DNA of 64,000 nucleotides from Sphaerisporangium fuscum (GTDB taxonomy: Bacteria > Actinomycetota > Actinomycetes > Streptosporangiales > Streptosporangiaceae), in NCBI RefSeq assembly GCF_018531465.1, contig NZ_JAHDTF010000012.1, positions 1 to 64,000 of the forward strand, written 5' to 3'. Of this stretch, positions 35,194 through 43,770 are shown one piece after another; positions within the stretch are counted from its first letter, which is position 1, and each line of letters starts with the position of its first letter. Both the position numbers and the translations under genes were made by a program. The notes beneath the pieces are model-generated. The model had not been told where the DNA came from. It worked only from the letters and a program-made list of their open reading frames with translations, and made no database searches.

Positions 35194-35767
35194 GAGAGCG
35201 GCTCCCTGTTGGCGCAGGGGGCCGTTCGTTTTTGAACGACCTTCTAGCTCTCAGATCAACGCATGGGCTGATCGATACGACAGTGTGTCCGGTCCAACCG
35301 GTAGAGGCAACGCGTCCTGTCGATAACGCTGTGGATAACGTGTGCCGTTCTTGGGGACGGGTGTGGACAAATTGGGGACATCCCTGTGGAAACTACTCTT
35401 CGCAGTCAAGTCGCACCATCGGCGATCAGGCTAAATGCCCTTCCCGAGCTGTGGAGAAAAGAAAGTTTGTCCGACAGGTCGAACTCCAGGGAAGAGTGGC
35501 AAGGGGAGCCGTCGACGATTACACCCAGGACTGCATGTACTGCGTCTGTGCGGCGGCGCGTCCCTGGTCGGCGGGGGCGGCTTGGTGCGGCGGGCGCTGT
35601 GTACGGCGGGCGGCCCGGAGTCCCGCCGCCGGTCGGGACCGGCGTCCACGCCGCACGCCCGGCCGGGCGGAGCGGGCGGCGGGCCGTGCGGCGGCGCGGA
35701 GCGCCGTCGCCTTGATACCTAAAAGCACAATTCGGCAAGATCCGCGCTGAGCATCGGTGCACCTCGG
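35194..35767. other. Non-coding AICE region with two perfect DnaA boxes
   Basis: No supported gene. TGTGGATAA at 35330-35338 and TGTGGACAA at 35362-35370 are exact DnaA-box complements (TTATCCACA, TTGTCCACA), and imperfect ones (TGTGGAAAC, TGTGGAGAA) follow to 35460. The rest, 35540-35720, is a very GC-rich low-complexity stretch. Confidence 0.55.
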
Positions 35768-36634
35768 GTGGGCGATGGTAGAACGCTCGATGTGGAGGAA
35801 CGGCGAGGACGGCTGCGTGAGCTGGGCGAGTTGGTTCGGCGGTTGCGCAGGGATGCGGGGCTGACGGGTAAGGAACTGGCTCAGCGTGCAGGCGTAGGGC
35901 AGTCGACGATCTCGCGGATAGAGACCGGCGGGCTCCTGCCGACTCCGGAGACGGTGGAGCGGGTGTCGGATGCGCTGGGCCTGGGGCTGGCGGAGCGGGT
36001 AGAGCTGGATGCGCTGGTTGCTCGGCTGCGGGATGAGGTTGCGCGGCTTCGTGGCGGTCTGGCTGGTCGGGAGTCGGCCGATGCTGCGCGTGTGCGGGCT
36101 GCTCGTGAGATCGCGTGTTTTTCTTCGGCAATGATCCCGGCGCTGTTGCAGACGGCGGAGTATGCGCGGTTGGCGTTAACGGTCGGGCGTGCGGTGGATG
36201 AGGAGGACGCGGCCAAAGCTGCGGCGATCCGCGTGCAGGGGCAGGCGGTGCTGTTCGAGGAGGGGCGTCGGTTCTCCTTCGTCCTGACCGAGGGAGCGGT
36301 GCGGACGTGGCCGGGGTCGCCGTCGTTGATGGTGGCTCAGCTTGATCGGCTGGCTCAGGTGTCGACGCTGGGGCATGTGCGGCTTGGTGTGGTGCCGTGG
36401 TCTGTGGAGGTGCCGGCCTTTCCGCTACATGGGTTCGCGGTCTTCGATGGGGCGGTGTCGGTCGCCGAGGTGATCACGGGTGAGGTCGTGGTGACCGAGC
36501 AGGCAGAGGTGTCGGCTCACCGTGAGGTGTTCGATGCCTTCGCGGGGGCGGCGGTGTATGGGGATGAGCTGCGGAGCCTGCTGGCAGATATCGGGACGGA
36601 TTTCCGCAAGTTGACGAGCCGTTCAGAGAACTGA
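35768..36634 (+). CDS. XRE HTH regulator with DUF5753 domain
   Basis: A 288-residue protein. Residues 15-75 are an XRE helix-turn-helix (LVRRLRRDAGLTGKELAQRAGVGQSTISRIETG). Residues 110-285 are DUF5753 (FSSAMIPALLQTAEYARLAL, QAVLFEEGRRFSFVLTEGAVRTWPG, ITGEVVVTEQAEV). Such proteins usually pair with a small DUF397 partner. No DUF397 gene is next to it, and the RsbW-like ATPase gene follows instead. The GTG start is provisional; other starts within 10 codons are possible. Confidence 0.85.
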   Translation: MGDGRTLDVEERRGRLRELGELVRRLRRDAGLTGKELAQRAGVGQSTISRIETGGLLPTPETVERVSDALGLGLAERVELDALVARLRDEVARLRGGLAGRESADAARVRAAREIACFSSAMIPALLQTAEYARLALTVGRAVDEEDAAKAAAIRVQGQAVLFEEGRRFSFVLTEGAVRTWPGSPSLMVAQLDRLAQVSTLGHVRLGVVPWSVEVPAFPLHGFAVFDGAVSVAEVITGEVVVTEQAEVSAHREVFDAFAGAAVYGDELRSLLADIGTDFRKLTSRSEN

Positions 36635-36701
36635 CGCATTTATGCGTCGAATTCCTTGAGGCGTTGCTAGCGCTGGTCATACGCTGCCGTCGTGGTCGTA
36701 T

Positions 36702-36714
36702 AGCCCCCTAGACG
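36702..36714. promoter_or_regulatory. CCCCCTAGAC motif upstream of the RsbW-like gene
   Basis: AGCCCCCTAGACG, 13 bases before the ATG at 36728. Same core as at 39302, 39347 and 39385. Confidence 0.6.
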
Positions 36715-36727
36715 ACGGAGCGCTTCC

Positions 36728-37165
36728 ATGACCCCATGGCGCATGTCTCGATCCTTCCTGTCCTCTCCCCCGTCGGTGACGGAAGCTCGCCGGTTCGTGA
36801 CCGCGTTCCTCTCCGGATGGCCGGTGGTGGATACGGCGGAGCTGATCGTGAGCGAACTGGCGACGAACGCGATCCGGCACTCGGCCAGTAAGAGGTTCGG
36901 CGGCCGGTTCTACGTCGGGATTCAGGCTCATCACGATCGCGTGTGGCTCGGCGTCAGCGATGAGGGCGGTTCGGGCGCTCCCGCGATGCTGTCGCCGGAC
37001 GAGGAGCAGGAGGGTGGGCGTGGGCTGCTCCTGGTGGCGACGCTGGCCGACTCCTACGGTGTCCGCGGGGACGAGAACGGACGCACCGTGTGGGCGGTGA
37101 TGCTGGTCGACACCGCTACTGCTTCGCCGACTCCGCTCCCTGGCGCTGGGGCGTCGAGTGCATGA
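36728..37165 (+). CDS. RsbW-like ATP-binding protein (anti-sigma-type HATPase)
   Basis: A 145-residue GHKL ATPase: LIVSELATNAIRHSAS (N box), LGVSDEGGSGAPAML (G1 box), GGRGLLLVATLADSYGVR (G2 box) and GRTVWAVM. These are the HATPase_c_2 features of serine kinases that bind sigma or anti-anti-sigma factors, which are widespread in actinomycetes. Kinase activity is inferred. The stop overlaps the next gene by 8 bases. Confidence 0.88.
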   Translation: MTPWRMSRSFLSSPPSVTEARRFVTAFLSGWPVVDTAELIVSELATNAIRHSASKRFGGRFYVGIQAHHDRVWLGVSDEGGSGAPAMLSPDEEQEGGRGLLLVATLADSYGVRGDENGRTVWAVMLVDTATASPTPLPGAGASSA

Positions 37166-37436
37166 CGAGTGCCTTAGCCCTCACGTACCGCTTGCGCAGG
37201 CCGGTTGCGAACGGCTCGTCTGGCTCCCGCCGGCGAACGCGACCCGCGTACGGGTCGTGGCCTGGACGTGTGAATGCCGCGCTGTCTTCTTCGAGCTGTG
37301 TCACGCGGGCGGCATGGCGTTCATCCGCCGAACCGTGCAGAGATGGCCTGGGCTGGAGATCACGGAGACCCATCGCATGTGTGTCGCGCAAGGCCGTGAA
37401 CTGTGGGCGGCCATCCTCTCCGGCTCGGCTCGATGA
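37158..37436 (+). CDS. Small conserved AICE protein, Cys-rich
   Basis: A 92-residue protein. WTCECRAVFFELCHAGGMAFIRRTVQ and ARG-like end RELWAAILSGSAR recall a small protein repeatedly found next to RsbW-like ATPases in Streptomyces-type genomes. Function is unknown. GTG at 37158 overlaps the upstream stop, supporting translational coupling; the other open frame in this stretch has no such composition. Confidence 0.65.
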   Translation: MHDECLSPHVPLAQAGCERLVWLPPANATRVRVVAWTCECRAVFFELCHAGGMAFIRRTVQRWPGLEITETHRMCVAQGRELWAAILSGSAR

Positions 37437-37552
37437 GGGGACGCGATGAGTCCCCGAGGAGTTCCTAACCGGCGCTCAGCGATCCGCGCGGTCAGCTATC
37501 GAACCGGCGAGAACCTTGAACCCTTCCTGTCGAGGGGGATATACGCCGTTTT

Positions 37553-37568
37553 GTCCAGGGGCCTAGAC
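37553..37568. promoter_or_regulatory. Dyad related to the CCCCCTAGAC motif
   Basis: GTCCAGGGGCCTAGAC, a 7-bp dyad with one mismatch, 27 bases before the ATG at 37596. Its CCTAGAC half matches the other element sites. Confidence 0.5.
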
Positions 37569-37595
37569 TTGGTGGGCTTGGACAGAGGAGCCGAC

Positions 37596-38441
37596 ATGCA
37601 GACCAGCAACGTGGACCGTATCGCCGCGATCGACGACCCTTTCCTGTTGCTGCGTGCTGCCACCGAGCAACTCAACCTTGCGCAGCAGGAGGTGACCGAG
37701 CTGGCTCGCCTACGTCGGCGGGTGATTCAGGAGCTGCACGCGCAAGGCATGTCCTATGCGCAGATCGCCGAGAAGGCCGGCCTTTCGCGCGGGCGTATCC
37801 ACCAGATCCGTCACACCGGTCCGGCTCCAGAGGGCGCGTTCCTGGGCACGGGCACGATCACGATCGCCACGCCGCTCAAGCAGGACGCGATCAAAGCCCG
37901 TCCGGTCGTGGCGATGGAAGACGTCACCGCAGGCAAGCGGCTGGAAGACCTGGCGCGCGGCTTCGGCCTGGCCGTCGAGCTGGAACACGTCCCCCTCGGC
38001 GGAGAGATCGACCTCAACCGGCCAAACCTCATCGTCATCTGCGGGCCGCGTCTGTCGCCGATCATGGGCGCGCTCTATGAGTCCGATCCGGTACTGGAGT
38101 GGGTCAAGGCTGACGACGGACCGTGGACGCTGCACGACAGCCGCACCGGGAACACCTACCGGTCGGGGGAGGACAGCACCCCTGCCAGCAACGTGGATTA
38201 CGCCTACCTCGGGCGCCTCGGCCGGCCGGACGGGCAAGGCAACGTGCTGGTCTTCACCGGTATCCACCCGCAAGGAACCCTCGGCGTGGTCAGCCTGATC
38301 GTCGGCGAGATCAACACGCTGTGGGGGCAGGTGTCCGACAAGCGGTTCTCCACCGTGGTGGGGGTGGAGTACGACCCGGCGACGGGGGAACCGGTGAAGG
38401 CGGAACTTGCCAGCCCGCTCTACCGGCACGAGGAGTCCTGA
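37596..38441 (+). CDS. HTH protein with sigma-region-4-like motif
   Basis: A 281-residue protein. Residues 20-75 hold a helical linker and an HTH (VIQELHAQGMSYAQIAEKAGLSRGRIHQIR) of the sigma-70 region 4 type; the C-terminal ~190 residues form an unknown domain with LIVICGPRLSPIMGALYESDP and VLVFTGIHPQGTLGVVSLIVGEI. ATG at 37596 follows AGAGGAGCCGAC and beats an upstream start. It is probably DNA-binding and linked to the PP2C gene 1 base downstream. Confidence 0.75.
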   Translation: MQTSNVDRIAAIDDPFLLLRAATEQLNLAQQEVTELARLRRRVIQELHAQGMSYAQIAEKAGLSRGRIHQIRHTGPAPEGAFLGTGTITIATPLKQDAIKARPVVAMEDVTAGKRLEDLARGFGLAVELEHVPLGGEIDLNRPNLIVICGPRLSPIMGALYESDPVLEWVKADDGPWTLHDSRTGNTYRSGEDSTPASNVDYAYLGRLGRPDGQGNVLVFTGIHPQGTLGVVSLIVGEINTLWGQVSDKRFSTVVGVEYDPATGEPVKAELASPLYRHEES

Positions 38442-38442
38442 C

Positions 38443-39276
38443 GTGCGCGTCACCTTCGCCACCGAGCCCGCCAGCTCGACGCGGCCGAACGAGGATTTCG
38501 TGGCGGCGACCGCTGATGCCGTGGTGCTCCTCGACGGTGCGGGCACGCCTGCCGGGTCGGAATCTGGCTGCTCGCATGGGGTGGCCTGGTACTCCCGCAT
38601 GCTGGGGTCGACGTTGCTCGCCTCGATGACGCAAAGCGCCGACCCCCTGGCCGAGACCCTCGCCGAGGGCATCAAGGCCGTGACGTCCATGCATGACTTC
38701 ACCTGCGATCTGTCCCACGCCGGGTCACCCTCGGCCACGGTCGTCATGCTCCGCCATGCCGGTGACGTGCTGGAATGGCTCGTCCTGGCTGACTCGGTCC
38801 TGGTCCTGGACGTGGGCGACACGGCCGAGCCGATGGTGATCTGCGACGACCGCGAGGCGCAGATCGGAGCGCGCTACCGCGCCCGCATGGATGCTCTGCC
38901 CGGCGGGAGTCCTGAACACGCGCAGGCTCATCGCGAGTACGTCGAAGGGCTACGGCATCACCGCAACCGTGACGGGGGGTTCTGGGTCGCATCAGTTGAC
39001 CCCCTCGCCGCCGAGCAGGCCCTTACCGGCAGTGTCCCCGCCGACCGTGTTCGCGCGGCTGCTCTGCTCAGCGATGGAGCCTCTCGTCTGTTCGATAGGT
39101 TCCACCTGGCCACATGGCGCGAGGGCCTCGGCATCCTTGGCGAGCATGGCCCGGCCGGGCTTATCGGGCGGGTGAGAGAGGCTGAGCGCTCGGATCTCGA
39201 CGGTAGGCGCTGGCCTCGGGGCAAGACATTCGATGACGCGACGGCCGCGTATGCGATCGTGAACAGCTCCGGCTGA
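38443..39276 (+). CDS. PP2C-like serine/threonine phosphatase domain protein
   Basis: A 277-residue protein with the PP2C layout: RPNEDFV, VLLDGAGTPAG with the metal Asp, HAGSPSATVVMLR, VLADSVLVLDVG, AALLSDGASRLFD and FDDATAAYAIV near the C-terminus. The core DGAG replaces the usual DGMGG. It likely dephosphorylates a protein target such as a partner of the RsbW-like kinase. Starts at GTG, one base after the preceding stop (TGACGTG). Confidence 0.8.
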   Translation: MRVTFATEPASSTRPNEDFVAATADAVVLLDGAGTPAGSESGCSHGVAWYSRMLGSTLLASMTQSADPLAETLAEGIKAVTSMHDFTCDLSHAGSPSATVVMLRHAGDVLEWLVLADSVLVLDVGDTAEPMVICDDREAQIGARYRARMDALPGGSPEHAQAHREYVEGLRHHRNRDGGFWVASVDPLAAEQALTGSVPADRVRAAALLSDGASRLFDRFHLATWREGLGILGEHGPAGLIGRVREAERSDLDGRRWPRGKTFDDATAAYAIVNSSG

Positions 39277-39301
39277 GACAGCCTCAAACTCGCCTCGTCG
39301 A

Positions 39302-39398
39302 CCCCCCTAGACAGAATCTTGCCGTAGCGTTTACTCTTTCATGCATAGCCCCCTAGACAGTTCGCCTCGGCGAAGGCGCCGTAGCTGTCTAGGGGGGT
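39302..39398. promoter_or_regulatory. Three CCCCCTAGACAG sites upstream of pra
   Basis: CCCCCCTAGACAG at 39302-39314, AGCCCCCTAGACAG at 39347-39360 and the inverted CTGTCTAGGGGGG at 39385-39397. The last two form an inverted pair around a hairpin-forming TTCGCC-TC-GGCGAA spacer. They end just before the pra ribosome site, so the regulator would control pra, and possibly tra to int behind it. Confidence 0.7.
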
Positions 39399-39414
39399 GG
39401 ACGGGAGAGTGAAG

Positions 39415-39828
39415 ATGTCAATCCCTCGCGCGTTCCGCGTGGACTTCGGCGAGATGTTCCCGCACGGCTGCTACATGGTGGGTGAGGTCGAGCAGGTCAA
39501 GGACTTCGAGGCGTCGACGGCGAGTAAGCCGGTGTGGGCGCGGGACAAGGACACCGGTGACTTCGTCTGGCAGGTCACGGTGGTGGACTGTGACCCCGAG
39601 GCCCGCGAGAAGATGGTGAAGATCAAGGTCAGTTCGGCGGTTCAGCCGGTTCCTCCGGCGCCGCTTCAGGGCCTGCCGTTCATCCCGGTCGAGTTCGACG
39701 GCCTCACCGTCACGCCGTGGCTGAACGGGCAGCGGATCGCCTACTCGGTTAGGGCGCGCGACATGCGGGCACCTCGGGCTGGCGCTTCGGTCTCCAAGCC
39801 CGCCGCGAGCGCCAAGGACGCGGCGTGA
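39415..39828 (+). CDS. pra: Pra-like activator of replication, integration and excision
   Basis: A 137-residue protein beginning MSIPRAFRVDFGEMFPHGCY, with MVGEVEQVKDFEASTASKPVWARDKDTG, VTVVDCDPEARE and FDGLTVTPWLNG. This pattern corresponds to the pSAM2 Pra family of AICEs, which turn on rep, xis and int. ATG 39415 follows GGGAGAG. It lies right behind the CCCCCTAGACAG sites and directs the block 39415-45151. Confidence 0.8.
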   Translation: MSIPRAFRVDFGEMFPHGCYMVGEVEQVKDFEASTASKPVWARDKDTGDFVWQVTVVDCDPEAREKMVKIKVSSAVQPVPPAPLQGLPFIPVEFDGLTVTPWLNGQRIAYSVRARDMRAPRAGASVSKPAASAKDAA

Positions 39829-40109
39829 TGGGCGGGCGGGTCAACGGATCCTGGCAGACCACCGCGTTACACGTGGACGGTCGGGGCCGGTCGGCGTGCT
39901 TCGTCTACCCGCACCGCACGCCGATCTTCGAGGTGTCGGCCGGTAACTCGATCGTCAAGGTCACCTTGCACGCCAACCGGGTCGACTACGCCTCGCTGCT
40001 GTTCGCCCGTGAGCTGGCCGAGCAGGCGCGGGCCTTCGCCGAGGAGGTCGAACGGCTGCACCACATCCAGAACACCCGCAAGACCAGGCGAGAGGAGAGC
40101 AGGGCGTGA
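39828..40109 (+). CDS. Small AICE protein, paralogue 1
   Basis: A 93-residue protein, FEVSAGNSIVKVTLHANRVD and a C-terminal helix LLFARELAEQARAFAEEVERLHHI. ATG overlaps the pra stop (TGATG). It resembles the downstream gene in its second half (FARELVDAAAAFLAGCERL). Function unknown. Confidence 0.7.
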   Translation: MGGRVNGSWQTTALHVDGRGRSACFVYPHRTPIFEVSAGNSIVKVTLHANRVDYASLLFARELAEQARAFAEEVERLHHIQNTRKTRREESRA

Positions 40110-40429
40110 GCGGCTACAGCTACACCACGATCAGGATGGAACCGGGCGAATCGCCTCGGGTGGGGGTAAGCATCTACCCCGACGAGACCGCCATGGTCCG
40201 CTACTTCCCGTCTCGGGACACTCCGGCGGCCTTCATCGGTATCGACTTCGCCGACTCTCAGATCAGCATCGGGTTGACCCGCGACACGACGGTGACCGAC
40301 GTCCAGGTGAAGTTCGCCCGTGAGCTGGTCGACGCTGCGGCGGCCTTCCTGGCCGGCTGCGAGCGGCTGCGCGACGAGCGGGTCGCCGGCGGTTCCTCCG
40401 AGCAGGCGACGCCCGGCAAGGCTGCCTGA
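40106..40429 (+). CDS. Small AICE protein, paralogue 2
   Basis: A 107-residue protein with an N-terminal beta part (TIRMEPGESPRVGVSIYPDETAMVRY, GIDFADSQISIGL) and C-terminal VQVKFARELVDAAAAFLAGCERLRDERV. Start overlaps the previous stop by 4 bases. Probably a tandem duplicate of the preceding gene, now diverged. Function unknown. Confidence 0.7.
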   Translation: MSGYSYTTIRMEPGESPRVGVSIYPDETAMVRYFPSRDTPAAFIGIDFADSQISIGLTRDTTVTDVQVKFARELVDAAAAFLAGCERLRDERVAGGSSEQATPGKAA

Positions 40430-40523
40430 CCGGATTTTCGAGCGGGGCCGCTGGAAGCGGCAACTTCCGGCGGCCCCCGGATCTCTCCCTACACCGCATG
40501 TGATGAGAAGAGGCGTTCAGTTT

Positions 40524-41945
40524 ATGCTGCGCAAACTCCCCGGGGACTACACCCGCGACATCGTCTCCACCGTCCCCGACTCCCTCGTCTTCCGCCCCGT
40601 GGTGGTCAACACCCCAGCCATCTTCACGATCCTCGCGATGCTGTTCCGCGCCATCGCGGGCCTGGTCAAGATGGTGTGGCGGCACCCGATCGCCTGCCTG
40701 ACCGTCGCCGCCCCGGTTGCCCTGGCCGTGACGGTCGGCTGGCGTCTCGCCCTGGTGCTCTTCGTCGCTACCGTCTCGGGATTGGTGGCGTGGCGGCTGA
40801 CTGATCCGTGGTCCTTCAACGTCTGCGTCGGGTTACGGCTTCGCGCCTGGTGGCGGTGGATGTGGATCTACCGGCGCCACTGGCAACCGGTCATGGTCGT
40901 ATCCGGCCTGGCCAAACACCTCGGCGGCCGCGAATACCTGCCCCGCCTGGTCAAAGTCACCTGCACCGATACCGCCGACGTCGTGCGGGTCAAGATGCTG
41001 TCCGGCCAGTCGGTCGCCGAGTGGCAGGAGCGGGCCGACAACCTCGCACATGGCTTCAGCGGGATCGAATGCCGCGTCCAGCTCGACAAGCCCGGCCGCG
41101 TAACCCTGCTCTTTCCTCGGCGTGATCTGCTCGCCACCCCGATATCCGCGCTGCCCATGTGGGGCGATGTCCGCGTGTCGGAGGTGCCGATCGGCCTGCG
41201 CGAGGACGGCTCGGCCTACCTGCTCAAACTGCACGGCACTCACGTGCTGGTGGCCGGCGCCACAGGGTCCGGCAAGGGCTCGTGGCTGTGGTCGACAATC
41301 CGCGGCTTACTCCCCGCCAAGCGAGCACGGGTGGTGGAGATCTGGGCGCTTGACCCCAAGCTCATGGAGCTGTCCTACGGCCGCGACCTGTTCAACCGGT
41401 ACGCCGCCACCCCCGAAGCCTGCGCCGAGCTCCTCGAAGCGGCCGTGAAGGTCATGCAGGAGCGGGCGGCACGGTTCGCGGGCGTCCAGCGCAACCACGT
41501 CCCAACGGTCGAGGATCCGTTCGTCCTGCTGATCGTGGATGAGGTGGCGTTCCTTACCGCCTACCAACCCGACCGAAAGCTCAGGGAGCGCATCACGTCC
41601 GCGCTGGCGACATTGACGACTCAGGGCCGGGCGGTCGGCGTCGGGGTCCTGGCGGCGCTTCAAGACCCGCGCAAGGAGGTCCTGACCATCCGCAACCTGT
41701 TCCCGGACAAGGTCGCTCTGCGGCTGGATGAGTCGCCTCAGGTGGATCTCGTGCTCGGCGACGGGGCACGCGATCGGGGAGCGTTGGCCGATCAGATCTC
41801 CTCGGACCCGGCAACGGGCGCGGGGGTGGGATATGTGCGGTTGGAAGCCTCCCCCGAACCGGTGCGCGTCCGCGCGGCCTACGTCTCCGACGCCGACATC
41901 CGCGCCATGGTCGCCGAGTACGCCGAGACGGGTGATGCCCGATGA
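40524..41945 (+). CDS. tra: FtsK/SpoIIIE-type conjugative translocase (TraSA-like)
   Basis: A 473-residue protein. Two to three N-terminal membrane segments (residues 30-90), Walker A GATGSGKGSW near 246, Walker B LLIVDEVAF near 335 and a motor-domain arginine region FPDKVALRLDE. AICE transfer uses a single hexameric FtsK-like pump to move double-stranded DNA between hyphae; homology suggests the same here. The ATG at 40524 follows AAGAGG. First gene of a chain of overlapping genes to int. Confidence 0.92.
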   Translation: MLRKLPGDYTRDIVSTVPDSLVFRPVVVNTPAIFTILAMLFRAIAGLVKMVWRHPIACLTVAAPVALAVTVGWRLALVLFVATVSGLVAWRLTDPWSFNVCVGLRLRAWWRWMWIYRRHWQPVMVVSGLAKHLGGREYLPRLVKVTCTDTADVVRVKMLSGQSVAEWQERADNLAHGFSGIECRVQLDKPGRVTLLFPRRDLLATPISALPMWGDVRVSEVPIGLREDGSAYLLKLHGTHVLVAGATGSGKGSWLWSTIRGLLPAKRARVVEIWALDPKLMELSYGRDLFNRYAATPEACAELLEAAVKVMQERAARFAGVQRNHVPTVEDPFVLLIVDEVAFLTAYQPDRKLRERITSALATLTTQGRAVGVGVLAALQDPRKEVLTIRNLFPDKVALRLDESPQVDLVLGDGARDRGALADQISSDPATGAGVGYVRLEASPEPVRVRAAYVSDADIRAMVAEYAETGDAR

Positions 41946-42097
41946 GCCTGGTTCACCTGCTCGACGGCCTGCGGTGCGAGGTGTGCCGGTGCCTGGATGT
42001 GCTGTGGCTGGATCCGGTGCGGGGCCTGGTCGAGTGCCGCGAATGCCACCAGATCGCACTCACCCTCCCGGCCGTCGACGAGGGTGAGGCCGCGTGA
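41942..42097 (+). CDS. Zinc-ribbon-like small protein (51 residues)
   Basis: Encodes MSLVHLLDGLRCEVCRCLDV and then LVECRECHQIALTLP, with CxxC and CxxC pairs that would bind zinc. It overlaps tra by ATGA and rep by GTGA, so it is held in the tra-rep-xis-int chain. Similar small zinc ribbons occur at this place in other AICEs. Likely DNA- or partner-binding. Confidence 0.75.
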   Translation: MSLVHLLDGLRCEVCRCLDVLWLDPVRGLVECRECHQIALTLPAVDEGEAA

Positions 42098-43770
42098 CCA
42101 ACCCCAACGACCGCAACATCCCCCGCGCCGTACGAGCCGCAATGCCGCTGGCCATGGACGTGATCGAAGAGGCGTGCAAGGCCAACGGGGTCTGTCTCCG
42201 CCCCGTGGTGCTCAAGCGCATCGACACCGCCACCGGCAAGGCCGAATACGTCAACGTCCCCTGCGGCGCCACTCTCGAAGCCAAGTGCGAGCCGTGCGCC
42301 AAACGGGCCGTGCAGCTCCGCAAGGCCCAAGCCCGCGAGGGCTGGCACCTGGAAGACGAACCCGTCGCCGAACGCGACCAGCCCACCGACCGTCAGCTCT
42401 GGCTCGTCGAAGAACGCGCCGACGCCGAAGAACTCCGGGAACTGGCCGAGCAGGCCGGCGGGGACCTGGCCGTGTGGGACGAGGTCATCACCGACCTGGA
42501 AAACCAGCTCGCCGAGTCCGGGGTACGGGGCAGCGTCCTGCCCGGTGAAAGCAAGCCTCGCCGGGTCCGCTCGACTCGTCGCCGCCAGGACGCGCCCGAC
42601 CTTCCCAAGCGGCAGCGGGAGAACCGCACCGTTGGACGCACCTACACCGCCCCGGACGGCACGGTGTACCGGCCGTCGCTGTTCATCACCCTCACCTGCG
42701 ACACCTACGGCAAGGTCCGCCACGACGGCACCCCCGTCGACCCCGCGACCTACGACTACGTTCGCGCCGCCCGCGACGCGATCCACTTCCCCAAGCTGGT
42801 CGACCGGTTCGTGCAGAACCTCCGCCGCGTCGCCGGATACGACGTGCAGTACTTCGCCACCGTGGAGCCTCAAAAGCGGCTGGCTCCTCACCTGCACATG
42901 GCCGTGCGGGGGACGATGCCCAAAGCGGACGTGCGAGCCGTTGCGGCTGCGACCTATCACCAGGTGTGGTGGCCGTCGTGTGATGAAGTCCGGTTCGAGG
43001 GCGAGCACCTGCCCGTGTGGGTCGGCGACGAGAACGCCGACGAGCGGGAGGACGGGCAGGCCGGCGACTACCTCGACCCCGAAACCGGCGAAGTCCTCCC
43101 CACCTGGGAACAAGCCCTCGACCTGCTCGACGCCGACCAGGACGCCGAACCCCTGCACGTGGTCCGCCTCGGCCCCCAGATCGACATCCAGGGCGTCTTC
43201 GCCGGATCCCCCGGCACCGACAAAGGGCTCTACTACCTGACCAAGTACCTCACCAAATCACTCTCCGACTGCTACCAGGCCACCAACGACGCCCAGCGAG
43301 CGCACCTGGAACGGCTCATGAACGTACTCCGCTACGAGCCCTGTGCGCCGACCTGCCCGAACTGGCTGCGCTACGGCATCCAGCCCAAGGGCGCCAAGCC
43401 GGGCATGCGGCCCGGGGCGTGCCGGGGCAAGGCGCACAAGCCCGAACACCTCGGTTACGCCGGACGCCGCGTCCTGGTCTCCCGCAAGTGGTCCGGCAAG
43501 ACCCTCGCCGAACACAAGCAAGACCGCCGGGCCTGGGTCCTGGAACAACTCGGCCTTTCGGCAACCAACGACCAGGCCGAACCCGTCGACCCCTACCGGT
43601 ACATCTGGCGACCGGTCACCTCAACCGATCGCGGCGTACCCCCTCGGGCCAAGCGGCTCCTGGATGAGCTGGGCAAACGCCACCAATGGCGGGCGGCACT
43701 CAAACAAGCCCAAGCCCGAGCAGACGGGCACCCCATCGAAGAACTTTCGGCAATGCAGGAGGCGGCGTGA
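42094..43770 (+). CDS. repSA: RepSA-like replication initiator
   Basis: A 558-residue protein. FITLTCDTYGKVRHDG and FATVEPQKRLAPHLHMAVRG contain the HUH motif (HLH near residue 265), and KGLYYLTKYLTKS supplies the tyrosine motif (near 379). Cys pairs (PCAPTCPNWLRYG) look structural. RepSA-type proteins nick the double-strand origin and start rolling-circle replication of the excised element. GTG start inside the preceding stop. Confidence 0.9.
   Translation: MTNPNDRNIPRAVRAAMPLAMDVIEEACKANGVCLRPVVLKRIDTATGKAEYVNVPCGATLEAKCEPCAKRAVQLRKAQAREGWHLEDEPVAERDQPTDRQLWLVEERADAEELRELAEQAGGDLAVWDEVITDLENQLAESGVRGSVLPGESKPRRVRSTRRRQDAPDLPKRQRENRTVGRTYTAPDGTVYRPSLFITLTCDTYGKVRHDGTPVDPATYDYVRAARDAIHFPKLVDRFVQNLRRVAGYDVQYFATVEPQKRLAPHLHMAVRGTMPKADVRAVAAATYHQVWWPSCDEVRFEGEHLPVWVGDENADEREDGQAGDYLDPETGEVLPTWEQALDLLDADQDAEPLHVVRLGPQIDIQGVFAGSPGTDKGLYYLTKYLTKSLSDCYQATNDAQRAHLERLMNVLRYEPCAPTCPNWLRYGIQPKGAKPGMRPGACRGKAHKPEHLGYAGRRVLVSRKWSGKTLAEHKQDRRAWVLEQLGLSATNDQAEPVDPYRYIWRPVTSTDRGVPPRAKRLLDELGKRHQWRAALKQAQARADGHPIEELSAMQEAA

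Noticed and set aside
35232..35750. A 172-codon gene in the AICE left part
   Set aside because: The frame has an Arg/Ala-rich low-complexity second half, no ribosome site and runs through DnaA boxes. It looks like chance in GC-rich DNA.
37446..37595. Start of the HTH protein at 37446
   Set aside because: The first 50 residues are Arg/Ser-rich and cover the promoter dyad. ATG 37596 with AGAGGAG fits better.
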